Source of the DNA: Shouchella rhizosphaerae
GTDB taxonomy: Bacteria > Bacillota > Bacilli > Bacillales > Bacillaceae_D
Reading direction: 5' to 3'
Assembly (NCBI RefSeq): GCF_900142675.1
Contig: NZ_FRBS01000007.1
Location: 124,001-188,000, forward strand
DNA: 64,000 nucleotides
The position numbers and the translations under genes are program-made. Shown piece after piece: positions 51,038 through 60,146 of this stretch (position 1 is its first letter; every line of letters starts with the position of its first letter). Below the pieces are notes generated by a model. It saw nothing but the letters and a program-made list of their open reading frames with translations. It was not told the origin of the DNA and searched no databases.

Positions 51038-53455
51038 TTGTACACTGTAAACATTGCTATTTTAACACCTTTTATAGTCGCTCTTTTCATCCCCTTCCTA
51101 TATAAAAGGTTATCTGCCATTCATACGGGTTGGTTTGTACTGGCTGTACCAGTCGCCCTTTTCGCGATATTGGCTAGTTATATTCCAGCTGTTGCTAATG
51201 GAGAAACATTCTATTCCTCAATCCCTTGGCTGCCGTCACTTGGCATTAATTTTACAGCGTATTTAGACGGGTTAGGTTTAATCTTTGCGTTGCTTATCAC
51301 AGGCGTTGGAAGCTTGGTGATCCTCTATTCGATTTATTACCTTTCGAAAGAACGGGAATCATTGCATCATTTTTATATTTATTTACTCATGTTTATGGGA
51401 GCTATGCTCGGCGTTGTGTTTTCAGATAATTTGCTAGTGCTTTATGTATTTTGGGAATTAACGAGCATTTCATCGTTTTTGCTTATTGCTTACTGGCACC
51501 ATCGCCGCCAATCTCGATACGGCGCCCAAAAATCGATGTTGATTACGGTGATGGGCGGAATTGGCATGCTTGCTGGATTTTTAATGCTTAGTTCGTTTGC
51601 AGGCACATTCAGCGTAAGAGAAATTATTGGCGGGATGGGCGACTATGCTAGCCATGCCCTCTTTGTGCCAGCGATGCTACTCATTCTATTAGGTGCATTT
51701 ACGAAATCAGCCCAATTTCCGTTTCATATTTGGTTGCCTGACGCCATGGAGGCGCCAACGCCTGTTAGTGCGTATCTCCACTCAGCTACAATGGTCAAGG
51801 CGGGCATTTACTTAGTTGCCCGGTTTACGCCTGTTTTTGGCGGAGAGGCCGTTTGGTTTTGGGTTGTCAGTATCGTAGGAATTGTGACGCTATTCTGGGG
51901 CTCATTTACAGCAATTCGCCAAACCGATTTAAAAGCCCTTCTTGCTTACTCGACGATCAGCCAATTAGGATTGATTATGACATTGCTCGGGCTCGGTTCG
52001 GCAGCGCTGCATTTTGAGGTTATAGACAATCAATCTTTTTATTATTCACTCGCGATTTTTGCAGCTTTGTTCCACCTCGTAAACCATTCGACGTTTAAAG
52101 GGGCACTGTTTATGGTTGTAGGTATTGTCGACCATGAAACAGGGACGCGGGACATTCGCAAGTTAGGCGGATTGATGACAGTCATGCCAGTCACGTTTAC
52201 AGTAGCGGTGATTGGCAGCTTTTCGATGGCAGGTTTGCCTCCGTTTAATGGCTTTCTAAGCAAAGAAATGTTTTTTACGGCCGTTTTGCGCATAATAGAG
52301 CTGCCATTTTTCTCAGTTGAGACATGGGGGCTGCTATTTCCGATCATTGCATGGCTGGCGAGCGTGCTCACCTTTGTCTATTGTTTGATTCTCATATTCA
52401 AAACGTTTTTTGGTGAACATCAGCCAGAAAAACTGGAAAAGTCAGCGCATGAAGCACCGTTTGGCATGCTTGTCTCGCCTGTTATTTTAGCGAGCCTGGT
52501 TGTCGCGTTCTTCTTCTTCCCGAATGTATTAGGCGAATTTTTGCTTAAACCAGCATACGGGGCCGTTATGCCTGCGTTTATAGATGCAGGAGTATTCGAC
52601 TATCAGATCAAGGCGTGGCACGGGATCAATACAGAATTGCTCATGACGCTAGGGATTGTTGGTTTAGGTCTAGTTCTATACCGGTCGTTGCCACGTTGGG
52701 TTGGTGTGTATTCTCTCTTTCCGGCAATGCTATCGCTTGATCGCCTATACAATGGAGCGCTGATTTCGGTTGAAAGACGCTCGAATGAAATAACAAACCG
52801 CTATATGACAGGGAATATGTACCACTATTTGCTCTATATATTCCTTGTGATATTGGGGCTTGTATATACGGTTGCCTTAACGACAGGCGCGTTGTCTTTT
52901 AATGTCTCGAATGATGCTCCTATTAGTATTTATGAAGGAATTCTCGCCGCTGTAATGGCGATTACAGCGATTTCAATCCTATTTGCTAAATCCAGAATGA
53001 CTGGCATTCTTTTAAACGGCGTTCTTGGTTATTTAGTAGCATTGTTTTTTGTCTTTTTCCGTGCCCCTGATTTAGCGCTGACACAGCTTGTCATCGAAAC
53101 GGTAACAGCTGCATTGTTCTTGCTTTGTTTTTATTTCCTGCCTGATTGGGACAAACAAAAGCACAAGACGAAGCCAAAGCTACTCAACGGGCTTATTGCA
53201 GTGGCAACAGGAGCCATGGTGACTGTTCTGGCGCTGTCAGTCAACAGCAATCGCTTGTTTGACTCCATTTCCGCTTTTTATGAAAATGCCTATGAACTTG
53301 CAGGCGCAAAGAATATTGTTAACGCCATTCTCGGCGACTTCCGTGCATTCGATACGATGCTTGAAGTCGTAGTGTTGCTTATAGCTGGTCTTGGCGTGTA
53401 TGTGCTTATCAAGCTGAAGGCGAGTAAGGGGGGACGTGACCTTGAAGGCAAATGA
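51038..53455 (+). CDS. mrpA: Na+/H+ antiporter subunit MrpA
   Basis: An 805-residue membrane protein, the largest Mrp subunit. The NuoL-like part (about 1-500) includes the quinone-antiporter core LYVFWELTSISSFLLIAYWH with the key Glu, HIWLPDAMEAPTPVSAYLHS, ATMVKAGIYLVARF with the Lys, and LLAYSTISQLGLIMTLLGLG. The C-terminal part adds the MbhD-like block VFFRAPDLALTQLVIETVTA and an MnhB-like end. Mrp exchanges cytoplasmic Na+ for external H+ and is essential for growth at high pH in alkaliphilic bacilli. TTG 51038 follows AAGGAGG. Confidence 0.97.
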   Translation: MYTVNIAILTPFIVALFIPFLYKRLSAIHTGWFVLAVPVALFAILASYIPAVANGETFYSSIPWLPSLGINFTAYLDGLGLIFALLITGVGSLVILYSIYYLSKERESLHHFYIYLLMFMGAMLGVVFSDNLLVLYVFWELTSISSFLLIAYWHHRRQSRYGAQKSMLITVMGGIGMLAGFLMLSSFAGTFSVREIIGGMGDYASHALFVPAMLLILLGAFTKSAQFPFHIWLPDAMEAPTPVSAYLHSATMVKAGIYLVARFTPVFGGEAVWFWVVSIVGIVTLFWGSFTAIRQTDLKALLAYSTISQLGLIMTLLGLGSAALHFEVIDNQSFYYSLAIFAALFHLVNHSTFKGALFMVVGIVDHETGTRDIRKLGGLMTVMPVTFTVAVIGSFSMAGLPPFNGFLSKEMFFTAVLRIIELPFFSVETWGLLFPIIAWLASVLTFVYCLILIFKTFFGEHQPEKLEKSAHEAPFGMLVSPVILASLVVAFFFFPNVLGEFLLKPAYGAVMPAFIDAGVFDYQIKAWHGINTELLMTLGIVGLGLVLYRSLPRWVGVYSLFPAMLSLDRLYNGALISVERRSNEITNRYMTGNMYHYLLYIFLVILGLVYTVALTTGALSFNVSNDAPISIYEGILAAVMAITAISILFAKSRMTGILLNGVLGYLVALFFVFFRAPDLALTQLVIETVTAALFLLCFYFLPDWDKQKHKTKPKLLNGLIAVATGAMVTVLALSVNSNRLFDSISAFYENAYELAGAKNIVNAILGDFRAFDTMLEVVVLLIAGLGVYVLIKLKASKGGRDLEGK

Positions 53456-53864
53456 TGTCATTTTACGGACAGTGACGAAAGTGGCCGTTTTCATCATTTT
53501 AACGTACGGCGTTCATTTATTTTTAGCCGGGCATTACGAACCTGGCGGCGGCTTTGTCGGGGGACTCGTCCTCTCTTCGGCATTTGTGCTGATGTACTTG
53601 GCATTTGATATCGAAACCGTGCAAGGAGGCATGCCGATCGATTTTAAAATGGTTGCAGGGGCAGGGGCTTTCCTCTCTGTGGCCACGGGGACGGCGTCGA
53701 TTGCCTTTGGTGTTCCTTTTCTTACTCAAGAAGAAGTCCATCTACCTTTGCCGATTTTAGGTGATGTGGCGTTTGCGTCTGTCATCTTGTTTGAAGCAGG
53801 TGTCGCACTCGCCGTTATTGGCACTGTCATTACTATTATTCTGAGTATAAGTGAGGATGTTTAG
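53442..53864 (+). CDS. mrpB: Na+/H+ antiporter subunit MrpB
   Basis: A 140-residue, four-helix subunit: FIILTYGVHLFLAGHYEPGG, GFVGGLVLSSAFVLMYLAFD and FAKLP-like loops end in ALAVIGTVITIILSI. HYEPGGGFVGG is the MrpB signature. TTG 53442 has AAGGGGGGAC eight bases upstream and overlaps the mrpA stop by 14 bases; GTG 53436 is too near the site. Confidence 0.93.
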   Translation: MKANDVILRTVTKVAVFIILTYGVHLFLAGHYEPGGGFVGGLVLSSAFVLMYLAFDIETVQGGMPIDFKMVAGAGAFLSVATGTASIAFGVPFLTQEEVHLPLPILGDVAFASVILFEAGVALAVIGTVITIILSISEDV

Positions 53865-53867
53865 CTT

Positions 53868-54212
53868 ATGGAAACTATGATGTCTCTATTGGTCGGCGTG
53901 CTTGTTACGGTCGCCACTTATTTAATCCTTTCCAAAAGCTTGCTCCGTGTGATTTTGGGCACTGCCATTATGTCCCACGCTGTTCACTTGCTCATTATGA
54001 TTATGGGCGGCTTTTCGGGAGACTCAAGCGCCCCGTTGCTTGGGGAGGAAGCAACTTCTTACACAGACGCACTCCCACAGGCGCTCATTTTAACTGCAAT
54101 TGTGATTAGCTTTGGCGTAACGGCGCTTTTCTTAGTATTGGCCTATCGGACGTACCGAGACTTAGGCACGGATGATCTTACAAAGTTAAGGGGACTCGAT
54201 GATGATGAATAA
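53868..54212 (+). CDS. mrpC: Na+/H+ antiporter subunit MrpC
   Basis: A 114-residue NuoK-like subunit with three helices: LLVGVLVTVATYLILSKSLL, GTAIMSHAVHLLIMIMGGFS and DALPQALILTAIVISFGVTA. The loop PLLGEEATSYTDALPQALIL is the MrpC/NuoK hallmark. It follows mrpB by three bases and overlaps mrpD. Confidence 0.95.
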   Translation: METMMSLLVGVLVTVATYLILSKSLLRVILGTAIMSHAVHLLIMIMGGFSGDSSAPLLGEEATSYTDALPQALILTAIVISFGVTALFLVLAYRTYRDLGTDDLTKLRGLDDDE

Positions 54213-55692
54213 TTTACTTGTACTGCCGATGGTTCTCCCGCTGCTTGTAGGCATCCTTCTCATTTTTTTGCGGCCTTTTGTCAAATGGCAGCGAGTCATT
54301 AGTTTTGCGACGTTGCTCTTTACTTTTGGTCTTAGTATTTATTTGTTGCTTCATGTTCAGCAAGAAGGCATTATAACGCTTGATTTTGGTGGTTGGTCTC
54401 CTCCATTTGGTATTTCTTTTGTCGGCGATTCGTTTTCATTGTTGCTAACGGCCACGACCTATTTCATTGCCACCATTTGTTCGCTTTACTCGTTCTCAAC
54501 CATGGGCAAAGACAAAGAAAACATGTTTGTTTATCCTCTTGTCCACTTGCTGTTGGCGGGCGTTTCTGGCTCGTTTTTAACAGGCGATTTGTTTAACTTG
54601 TATGTCTGTTTTGAAGTCATGCTTCTTGCTTCGTACGCCTTGATCGTGCTTGGCGGAGAACGTGTCCAGTTGCGGGAAGCAATTAAGTATGTGCTTGTCA
54701 ATGTCCTATCTTCTTTTATTTTCTTAATTGCCATCGCTTATTTATACGGTGTGACGGGGACGTTAAACTTGGCCCATTTGTCGGTGCGGATTGCTGAAGC
54801 TGGTCAACCACCAATCCTAACGACAATTGCGATTGTTTTCTTACTCGTCTTTAGTTTAAAAGCTGGCTTGCTCCTTTATTTTTGGTTGCCTGGCGCATAC
54901 GGGGCGCCGCCTATGGCCATAGCAGCGTTGTTTGGGGCATTGCTTACCAAAGTAGGGATATATGCATTGTTCCGCTTCTTCACGATGTTGTTTTACCACG
55001 AACCAGAACTAACCCATACGATCATAGCGGTTATGGCGATTGTGACAATGGTTGGTGGCAGCATTGGAGCGGTCGCTTACAATGATTTGCGGAAAATTGT
55101 TTCTTATAATGTTGTCATCGCAGTAGGCTTTATTTTGAGCGGACTTGCGATCTTCAACGAAGCGGCGATTGAAGGTTCGATCTATTACCTTGTGCATGAC
55201 ATGATCGTCAAAGCGTATTTGTTTTTATTAGTAGGTGTAACGATTTATTTATCAGGAACACAACGACTTGAACGGATGAGTGGCATGATTCGCAACTATC
55301 CGTTACTAGGCTGGCTGTTTTTCCTGGCAACCATTTCACTAGCTGGTATTCCGCCATTAAGTGGGTTTGTCGGCAAAGTGTTTGTCGCACAGGGTGCCAT
55401 TGACGGCCAAGCGTTTGTTCTATTGGCCGTTACGCTCATTTCAAGTATATTTGTCCTTTATTCGCTGTTGCGGATTTTCCGCACTGTGTTTTGGGGCGAA
55501 ACGATTATTGGCACTGACGAGATGGTTCCACTGAGAACAGGCATGATCCTCCCTTGCGCTCTTCTTGGTGCAGCAACACTGGCATTAGGTCTCGGCGCTG
55601 AAAGTATTTCTGGCATTGTCCAAGATGCAGTAAATACGTTGCTAAACCCACAAGTCTATATTGATGCTGTGTTAAATCGAGGAGGCGCTTAA
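54199..55692 (+). CDS. mrpD: Na+/H+ antiporter subunit MrpD
   Basis: A 497-residue NuoM/N-like subunit with about 14 helices. Functional blocks are LYVCFEVMLLASYALIVLGG with the membrane Glu, AGLLLYFWLPGAYGAPPMAI, AALFGALLTKVGIYALFRFF with the Lys, and SIYYLVHDMIVKAYLFLLVG. Overlap with mrpC is 14 bases. Three consecutive ATG codons (54199, 54202, 54205) follow AAGGGGA; the second is as likely as the first. Confidence 0.95.
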   Translation: MMMNNLLVLPMVLPLLVGILLIFLRPFVKWQRVISFATLLFTFGLSIYLLLHVQQEGIITLDFGGWSPPFGISFVGDSFSLLLTATTYFIATICSLYSFSTMGKDKENMFVYPLVHLLLAGVSGSFLTGDLFNLYVCFEVMLLASYALIVLGGERVQLREAIKYVLVNVLSSFIFLIAIAYLYGVTGTLNLAHLSVRIAEAGQPPILTTIAIVFLLVFSLKAGLLLYFWLPGAYGAPPMAIAALFGALLTKVGIYALFRFFTMLFYHEPELTHTIIAVMAIVTMVGGSIGAVAYNDLRKIVSYNVVIAVGFILSGLAIFNEAAIEGSIYYLVHDMIVKAYLFLLVGVTIYLSGTQRLERMSGMIRNYPLLGWLFFLATISLAGIPPLSGFVGKVFVAQGAIDGQAFVLLAVTLISSIFVLYSLLRIFRTVFWGETIIGTDEMVPLRTGMILPCALLGAATLALGLGAESISGIVQDAVNTLLNPQVYIDAVLNRGGA

Positions 55693-55727
55693 GTATGGAA
55701 GGATCGACAACAAAGGGGGGTGGTTCG

Positions 55728-56210
55728 ATGTTCGGACAGCTTTTGCTAAACATTTTGATTGCCTTTCTGTGGGTATTATTGCAAGATGAGGACCAGTTTT
55801 ACTTTTCAACGTTTTTTGCCGGCTATTTAGTGGGGATCGGCATTCTTTATGTGATGCGCCGTTTCTTTTTTAACGAATTTTATTTGCATAGGCTGTTTGC
55901 GGTAGTGAAACTGTTGTTCATTTTCATCCGTGAGCTCTTTTACTCGAGCGTCGTGCTCATCAAGCAAATTTTAAGCCCAAAACTAAAAATCACCCCGGGA
56001 ATTTTTACGTATCGAACAGAGTTAAAAAGTGATGTAGAGATAACGGCCTTAGCACTTTTGCTTACGTTGACGCCTGGTTCTGTCGTGATTGAAATTTCCC
56101 CATCGAATGATGTTTTTTACATCCATGCGATGGACATCCCCGAATCTAAAAATTCGGTTCTCCGGGCAATGACTACATTTGAGAAAGCGATTATGGAGGT
56201 GACGCGATAA
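55728..56210 (+). CDS. mrpE: Na+/H+ antiporter subunit MrpE
   Basis: A 160-residue subunit: N-terminal helices LLLNILIAFLWVLLQDEDQF and FAGYLVGIGILYVMRRFF, then the cytoplasmic MNHE domain TYRTELKSDVEITALALLLT, LTPGSVVIEISPSNDVFYIH. ATG 55728 follows AAAGGGGGGTGG; the frame from 55695 adds 11 codons rich in Gly and would be atypical. The stop overlaps the mrpF start (TAATG). Confidence 0.95.
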   Translation: MFGQLLLNILIAFLWVLLQDEDQFYFSTFFAGYLVGIGILYVMRRFFFNEFYLHRLFAVVKLLFIFIRELFYSSVVLIKQILSPKLKITPGIFTYRTELKSDVEITALALLLTLTPGSVVIEISPSNDVFYIHAMDIPESKNSVLRAMTTFEKAIMEVTR

Positions 56211-56494
56211 TGTTTGGAATGGCGATGGTCGCATCTCTTGTGCTTTTCGCAGTAGCTATTGGCATTTGTGCGTTCAGGATTATAAAAGGGCCGACGATGC
56301 CAGATCGTGTCGTTGCCTTGGATACGATTGGCGTCAATTTAATTTCGATTGCTGCGATCGTGTCGATTATCCTTGATACAAAAGCGTTTTTGGAAGTTAT
56401 TTTAATTATAGGCATTCTCGCGTTTATTAGCACCATTGCTTTCTCGAAGTTTATAGAGAGGGGTGTCATTATTGAACGCAAGCGTAACCGGTGA
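56210..56494 (+). CDS. mrpF: Na+/H+ antiporter subunit MrpF
   Basis: A 94-residue, three-helix subunit. IKGPTMPDRVVALDTIGVNL is the MrpF signature with the conserved membrane-edge Asp, followed by IAAIVSIILDTKAFLEVILI and a C-terminal helix. ATG 56210 shares a base with the mrpE stop. Confidence 0.95.
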   Translation: MFGMAMVASLVLFAVAIGICAFRIIKGPTMPDRVVALDTIGVNLISIAAIVSIILDTKAFLEVILIIGILAFISTIAFSKFIERGVIIERKRNR

Positions 56495-56864
56495 ACTGCT
56501 GGCTTCTATTTTGATTATTGTTGGTGCGATAATGAGTGTGATTAGCGCGATTGGCATTATCCGCCTTCCTGATGTGTATACAAGGTCCCATGCCGGCACA
56601 AAAAGTGCAACGCTTGCCGTTTTGTTGACGTTGACAGGTTGCTTTATCTATTTTTGGCTTGCAGACGCTTATATTAGCATTCGCCTCATACTCGGCATTG
56701 TATTTGTGTTCTTAACAGCGCCGGTGGCGGGACATTTGATTACGCGTGCAGCATATCGGTCTAAAGTACCACTTACGGAAGAAAGCGTAGAAGATGAACT
56801 GAAGGAAGTTTTAAACAAAGAAAATTACAACGAACCAGTTGAGCACACGGATGCAAATAAATAA
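56472..56864 (+). CDS. mrpG: Na+/H+ antiporter subunit MrpG
   Basis: A 130-residue, three-helix subunit: ILIIVGAIMSVISAIGIIRL, then the signature PDVYTRSHAGTKSATLAVLL, and LILGIVFVFLTAPVAGHLIT with a charged tail. TTG 56472 has GAGAGGGG eight bases upstream and overlaps mrpF by 23 bases; GTG 56463 abuts the site. It completes the set mrpABCDEFG and ends at a hairpin. Confidence 0.93.
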   Translation: MNASVTGELLASILIIVGAIMSVISAIGIIRLPDVYTRSHAGTKSATLAVLLTLTGCFIYFWLADAYISIRLILGIVFVFLTAPVAGHLITRAAYRSKVPLTEESVEDELKEVLNKENYNEPVEHTDANK

Positions 56865-56865
56865 T

Positions 56866-56886
56866 GGGGCGTGTGCACGCCCCTTT
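56866..56886 (+). terminator. mrp operon terminator
   Basis: GGGGCGTG and CACGCCCC form a perfect stem around two bases, then TTTAG. The T-run is short. A repeat element begins directly after it. Confidence 0.65.
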
Positions 56887-57040
56887 AGACTGTAGACAAA
56901 CGCCCCGATCCACTAGCGTTTGTCTCGGTCAGCTGCTTTGAACTGAACAATCGTTTCCTATGCAAGGTGACCCCTGTTCTATTCGCCTCTTTTCTCGCCT
57001 TCACTTATCGGCTGACAAGTGTTTAAATGAATCTAGCGTT
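56887..57040. repeat. MITE-like repeat element, copy B
   Basis: It shares with copy A the 17-base start AGACTGTAGACAAACGC (56887-56903), the core GTTCTATTCGC (56976-56986; copy A 17378-17388) and CTGACAAG with following TTT (57012). Its right end (GTGTTTAAATGAATCTA) is a degenerate inverse of its left end. It has ~23 extra internal bases relative to A. It sits directly after an operon terminator, as A does. No coding sequence. Confidence 0.6.
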
Positions 57041-57088
57041 CGGGCTGCTGTTTTGACAGACGGCTCTTTTTTGTGGAAGTGCAAAGGG

Positions 57089-57940
57089 TTAATGGCTGTT
57101 GCCTAGACTCCCCTCCTGTTTCCAATGTGGCGTTTTGCCATAATGCTCATAAACGGTTTTTTCATCCTCTTTTGTCAGCTCTTTTTCTTGTGAATGGGCA
57201 GGTGCCGACTCAATTTGGGCTTTACTCGTCTTGACAAGAATCGCATGGTCATGCCAAGCAACTTCTTCGACGTCTTCCACGAGGACGAGCACAAGCTCCC
57301 GCTGCAAAAAACCTCCTGTATCAACGACAAAATAACGGACAAGCCAGTCATCTGCTTTTTCAATGATGAAATCTACGACTTTGCCGACTTTGCCGCCCTT
57401 GGCATGAATGGTATACCCGGTTAGTTCTTCCAGGCTAAATAGGCGAGTTTGTTCTTGGTATTGTGCTTCTGTTTGAGCTTCGTTTGCACCTGTCCGTATT
57501 GCATCGGCTGTGCCTTCCGGGTTTTTGCGCTCTGGGATATGAACAGGCGGGATTAGCGGCGCACTTGCTGGAGAACCGGCTCCATATGTTTGATTGAGGG
57601 GGGCTGCGGGCCCAAACCAATAAAGTGGCCAGCCATAATGCTCGTTCAGTTCCTTTTCATATTTCCGGTTAATGGGTGCATGTTCTTCTGGCTTCGGGCT
57701 ATCTTTAATTTGAGCTTTCGTCGCATCAACGTCGATGGCCATGTTTTCTTTATCCACGTTCGAAAATGCATGGGGACTTAAGAGGACTTTACCGCCAAAA
57801 AACCAAGTGCGTGTATCTCCAACAAAGTAGCGAAGGTGCAACGTGTCTGCATCCACATAAAAATCAGCAAGTGAACCAAGTTCCCCATCGGTGGCGCGCA
57901 TCGTGTACTTTTCGAGCGTTTTTGCATGGATCAGCATCAT
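57089..57940 (-). CDS. PRC-barrel domain protein with two barrels
   Basis: A 283-residue soluble protein. Two PRC-barrel units are seen: residues ~5-75 (YTMRATDGELGSLADFYVDA, HLRYFVGDTRTWFFGGKVLL) and ~168-240 (GYTIHAKGGKVGKVVDFIIE, WLVRYFVVDTGGFLQRELVL), each followed by a short YEKELNEHYGWPLYW-like or YEHYGKTPHW motif, so the protein is an internal duplication. PRC barrels occur in RNA-processing and photosynthetic proteins, and many stress-related bacterial proteins carry them with unknown function. GGAGGGAG precedes ATG 57940. Monocistronic. Confidence 0.85.
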   Translation of the reverse strand: MMLIHAKTLEKYTMRATDGELGSLADFYVDADTLHLRYFVGDTRTWFFGGKVLLSPHAFSNVDKENMAIDVDATKAQIKDSPKPEEHAPINRKYEKELNEHYGWPLYWFGPAAPLNQTYGAGSPASAPLIPPVHIPERKNPEGTADAIRTGANEAQTEAQYQEQTRLFSLEELTGYTIHAKGGKVGKVVDFIIEKADDWLVRYFVVDTGGFLQRELVLVLVEDVEEVAWHDHAILVKTSKAQIESAPAHSQEKELTKEDEKTVYEHYGKTPHWKQEGSLGNSH

Positions 57941-58031
57941 TTTCTCCCTCCAGAATTCGTATTAATGTTCGTATAGCCGTTTTCGACGTAGACCAAACGC
58001 AAATCTTTTTTAGGAAAATCAAAAAAAGGGG

Positions 58032-58100
58032 TTAAAATCGAACAGCAAAAGAAGTACAATAATCTAGAAAGCGTTATCATTTAATATGAGATCGATCTCA
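58032..58100 (+). promoter_or_regulatory. Sugar-operon promoter with cre site and palindrome
   Basis: TTAAAA (58032-58037), 17 nt, TACAAT (58055-58060). AGAAAGCGTTATCA (58066-58079) matches the CcpA cre consensus TGNAANCGNWNNCA at all but one fixed position and covers the transcription start, so catabolite repression is likely. TGAGATCGATCTCA (58087-58100) is a perfect 14-bp palindrome just before the ribosome binding site, perhaps for a specific repressor. Confidence 0.65.
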
Positions 58101-58114
58101 GAGGAGGGGTAAAA

Positions 58115-59083
58115 GTGAAATTAGGCGTGTTTACTGTCCTATTTTCGGAAAAGCCGTTTGAAGAAATGCTAGACCACGTAAAAGCGCTTGGCCTAGAAAC
58201 AATCGAGATTGGTACAGGAGGGTATCCTGGGAACGCGCACTGCAATCCAGGCGAACTACTCGAAAATGAGACGAAATTGAAAGCGTTTAAAAAGGCAGTA
58301 GAGGATCGCGGTTTGACGATTTCTAGCTTAAGCTGCCATGGCAATGCCCTAACGCCAGATGCCGATTTTGCTAATCAGTCGCATGATGCCTTTGTGAAAA
58401 CAGTCCAATTGGCAGAAAAGCTAGAAGTGCCAACCGTTACTACTTTTTCAGGAACGCCAGGCGCGTATGAAGGCGCAAAGCAGCCTAGTTGGCCTGTCGC
58501 CCCGTGGCCGAACGAGTATGGAGATATATTGAAATGGCAATGGCAAGAAAAACTGATCCCTTACTGGAGCGAATGGGGCCAATATGCAGCTGATCACAAT
58601 GTCAAGGTCGCCCTTGAACTGCATGGTGGTTTTTTAGTGCATTCGCCAGCGACGTTGTTAAAACTTCGTGAAGCGTGTGGCGAAGCGATTGGCGCAAATG
58701 TAGACCCGAGCCATTTATGGTGGCAAGGAATCGATCCAGTTGCAGCCATTAAAATTCTAGGCAAGCATAACGCCATCCACTTTTTCCATGCAAAAGATAC
58801 GTACATCGATCAAGAAAATGTCAATATGCACGGTTTACTTGATATGCAATCTTACGCAAATATGCAAGATCGGGCTTGGTACTTCCGCTCAGTTGGCTAT
58901 GGGCACGACCTGAAAACGTGGGCGGATATTATTAGTGCTCTGCGCCTTGTAGGTTATGACGGGGCAGTCAGCATTGAACATGAAGATGGGCTAATGTCCA
59001 TTGACGAAGGTTTCCAAAAAGCCGTTGCCAATTTGCAGCAAGTTTTAATGAAAGAGCCAGCTCCAGACATGTGGTGGCTGTAA
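58115..59083 (+). CDS. Sugar phosphate isomerase/epimerase (xylose-isomerase-like TIM barrel)
   Basis: A 322-residue AP_endonuc_2/IolE-like enzyme. Metal-site blocks are IGTGGYPGNAHCNP, SSLSCHGNALTPD, VALELHGGFLVH with the Glu, NVDPSHLWWQGIDP with Asp-x-x-His, FFHAKDTYID and VSIEHED. It probably epimerises or isomerises a keto sugar made by the neighbouring oxidoreductase, as YcjR and IolE-type enzymes do. The start is GTG 58115 after GAGGAGGGG. First gene of a three-gene operon under CcpA-type control. Confidence 0.88.
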   Translation: MKLGVFTVLFSEKPFEEMLDHVKALGLETIEIGTGGYPGNAHCNPGELLENETKLKAFKKAVEDRGLTISSLSCHGNALTPDADFANQSHDAFVKTVQLAEKLEVPTVTTFSGTPGAYEGAKQPSWPVAPWPNEYGDILKWQWQEKLIPYWSEWGQYAADHNVKVALELHGGFLVHSPATLLKLREACGEAIGANVDPSHLWWQGIDPVAAIKILGKHNAIHFFHAKDTYIDQENVNMHGLLDMQSYANMQDRAWYFRSVGYGHDLKTWADIISALRLVGYDGAVSIEHEDGLMSIDEGFQKAVANLQQVLMKEPAPDMWWL

Positions 59084-59097
59084 GGAGGAAAAAGACA

Positions 59098-60135
59098 ATG
59101 TCGAAATTGAAAGTAGCAGTAGTTGGCTGTGGGTCGATTGCCATCCACCGCCATGTACCTGAATATGCGGCCAATCCAAATGTAGAACTGGTCGCTTTTT
59201 GTGACCTAAACATCGAAGTCGCCCAAAAACTCGCTGATCAATATGGAGTCAAGCAGGTATACGACTCCCACGAAGCGATGCTTAAAGAGGCAAAAATGGA
59301 TGCAGTTAGTGTATGTACACAAAATGTGGACCATGCACGAGTGTCGATTGATGCAGCAAACGCAGGTTGCCATGTATTGTGCGAAAAACCAATGGCTACT
59401 TCGATTGAAGAAGCGCAACAAATGATTGACGCCGCTAAAGCCAACAATGTCAAGTTGATGATAGGGCACAATCAAAGGCTTATGCCGCCCCATGTAAAAG
59501 CGAAAGAAATCTTGCAATCTGGAAAAATCGGCAAGCCGTTAACATTTAAAACGACATTTGGCCATGGTGGCCCTGATTCCTGGAGCATTCAAGGCAAAGA
59601 CACATGGTTCTTTCAAAAAGACAAGGCTTTTGTTGGGGCAATGGGTGATTTAGGCGTCCATAAGATTGACTTAATGCGCTGGCTTTTTGACGAAGAAGTG
59701 GCTGAAGTGGCTGCATTTGTTGAGACGCTCGATAAGGATGCCGATGTAGACGATAATGCGACAACGTTACTGCGCATGGAAAACGGAGCCATTGGCACAA
59801 TGGCGGCAAGTTGGACGTACTACAAAGGTGAAGACAACACGACATCGATTTACGGCGAAAAAGGTGTGTTGGAAATCCACGATGATCCTAATGTCCAAGT
59901 TGTTGTAAAGCTAGCCGATGGCACCATTGAAAGGTATTCAGTGGGGGCAATTGCCACCAATGAAGCTGGAGGCCAAGTTGCAAGTGGTGTGATTGACGAG
60001 TTTGTTGATGCGATTGCCAATGACCGCATGCCTTCCATTACAGGAGAATCGGCAATGGAATCACTACGCACTGTCCTTGCAGCGCTGGAGTCAACGAAGT
60101 CCAAAACGTTTGTGTCTGTAGCAACGATCAAATAA
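59098..60135 (+). CDS. Gfo/Idh/MocA family oxidoreductase
   Basis: A 345-residue NAD(P)-dependent dehydrogenase. The Rossmann start is KVAVVGCGSIAIHRHVPEY, followed by the catalytic HVLCEKPMATSIEEA (EKP) and MIGHNQRLMPPHVKAKEIL; the C-terminal half carries GDLGVHKIDLMRWLF, with D-x-G-x-H-x-x-D. Such enzymes oxidise sugars or inositols to keto derivatives. ATG 59098 follows AAGGAGG; the frame from 59071 overlaps the first gene without a start signal. It likely acts with the two TIM-barrel enzymes on either side. Confidence 0.92.
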   Translation: MSKLKVAVVGCGSIAIHRHVPEYAANPNVELVAFCDLNIEVAQKLADQYGVKQVYDSHEAMLKEAKMDAVSVCTQNVDHARVSIDAANAGCHVLCEKPMATSIEEAQQMIDAAKANNVKLMIGHNQRLMPPHVKAKEILQSGKIGKPLTFKTTFGHGGPDSWSIQGKDTWFFQKDKAFVGAMGDLGVHKIDLMRWLFDEEVAEVAAFVETLDKDADVDDNATTLLRMENGAIGTMAASWTYYKGEDNTTSIYGEKGVLEIHDDPNVQVVVKLADGTIERYSVGAIATNEAGGQVASGVIDEFVDAIANDRMPSITGESAMESLRTVLAALESTKSKTFVSVATIK

Positions 60136-60146
60136 GGGGGAAAAGC

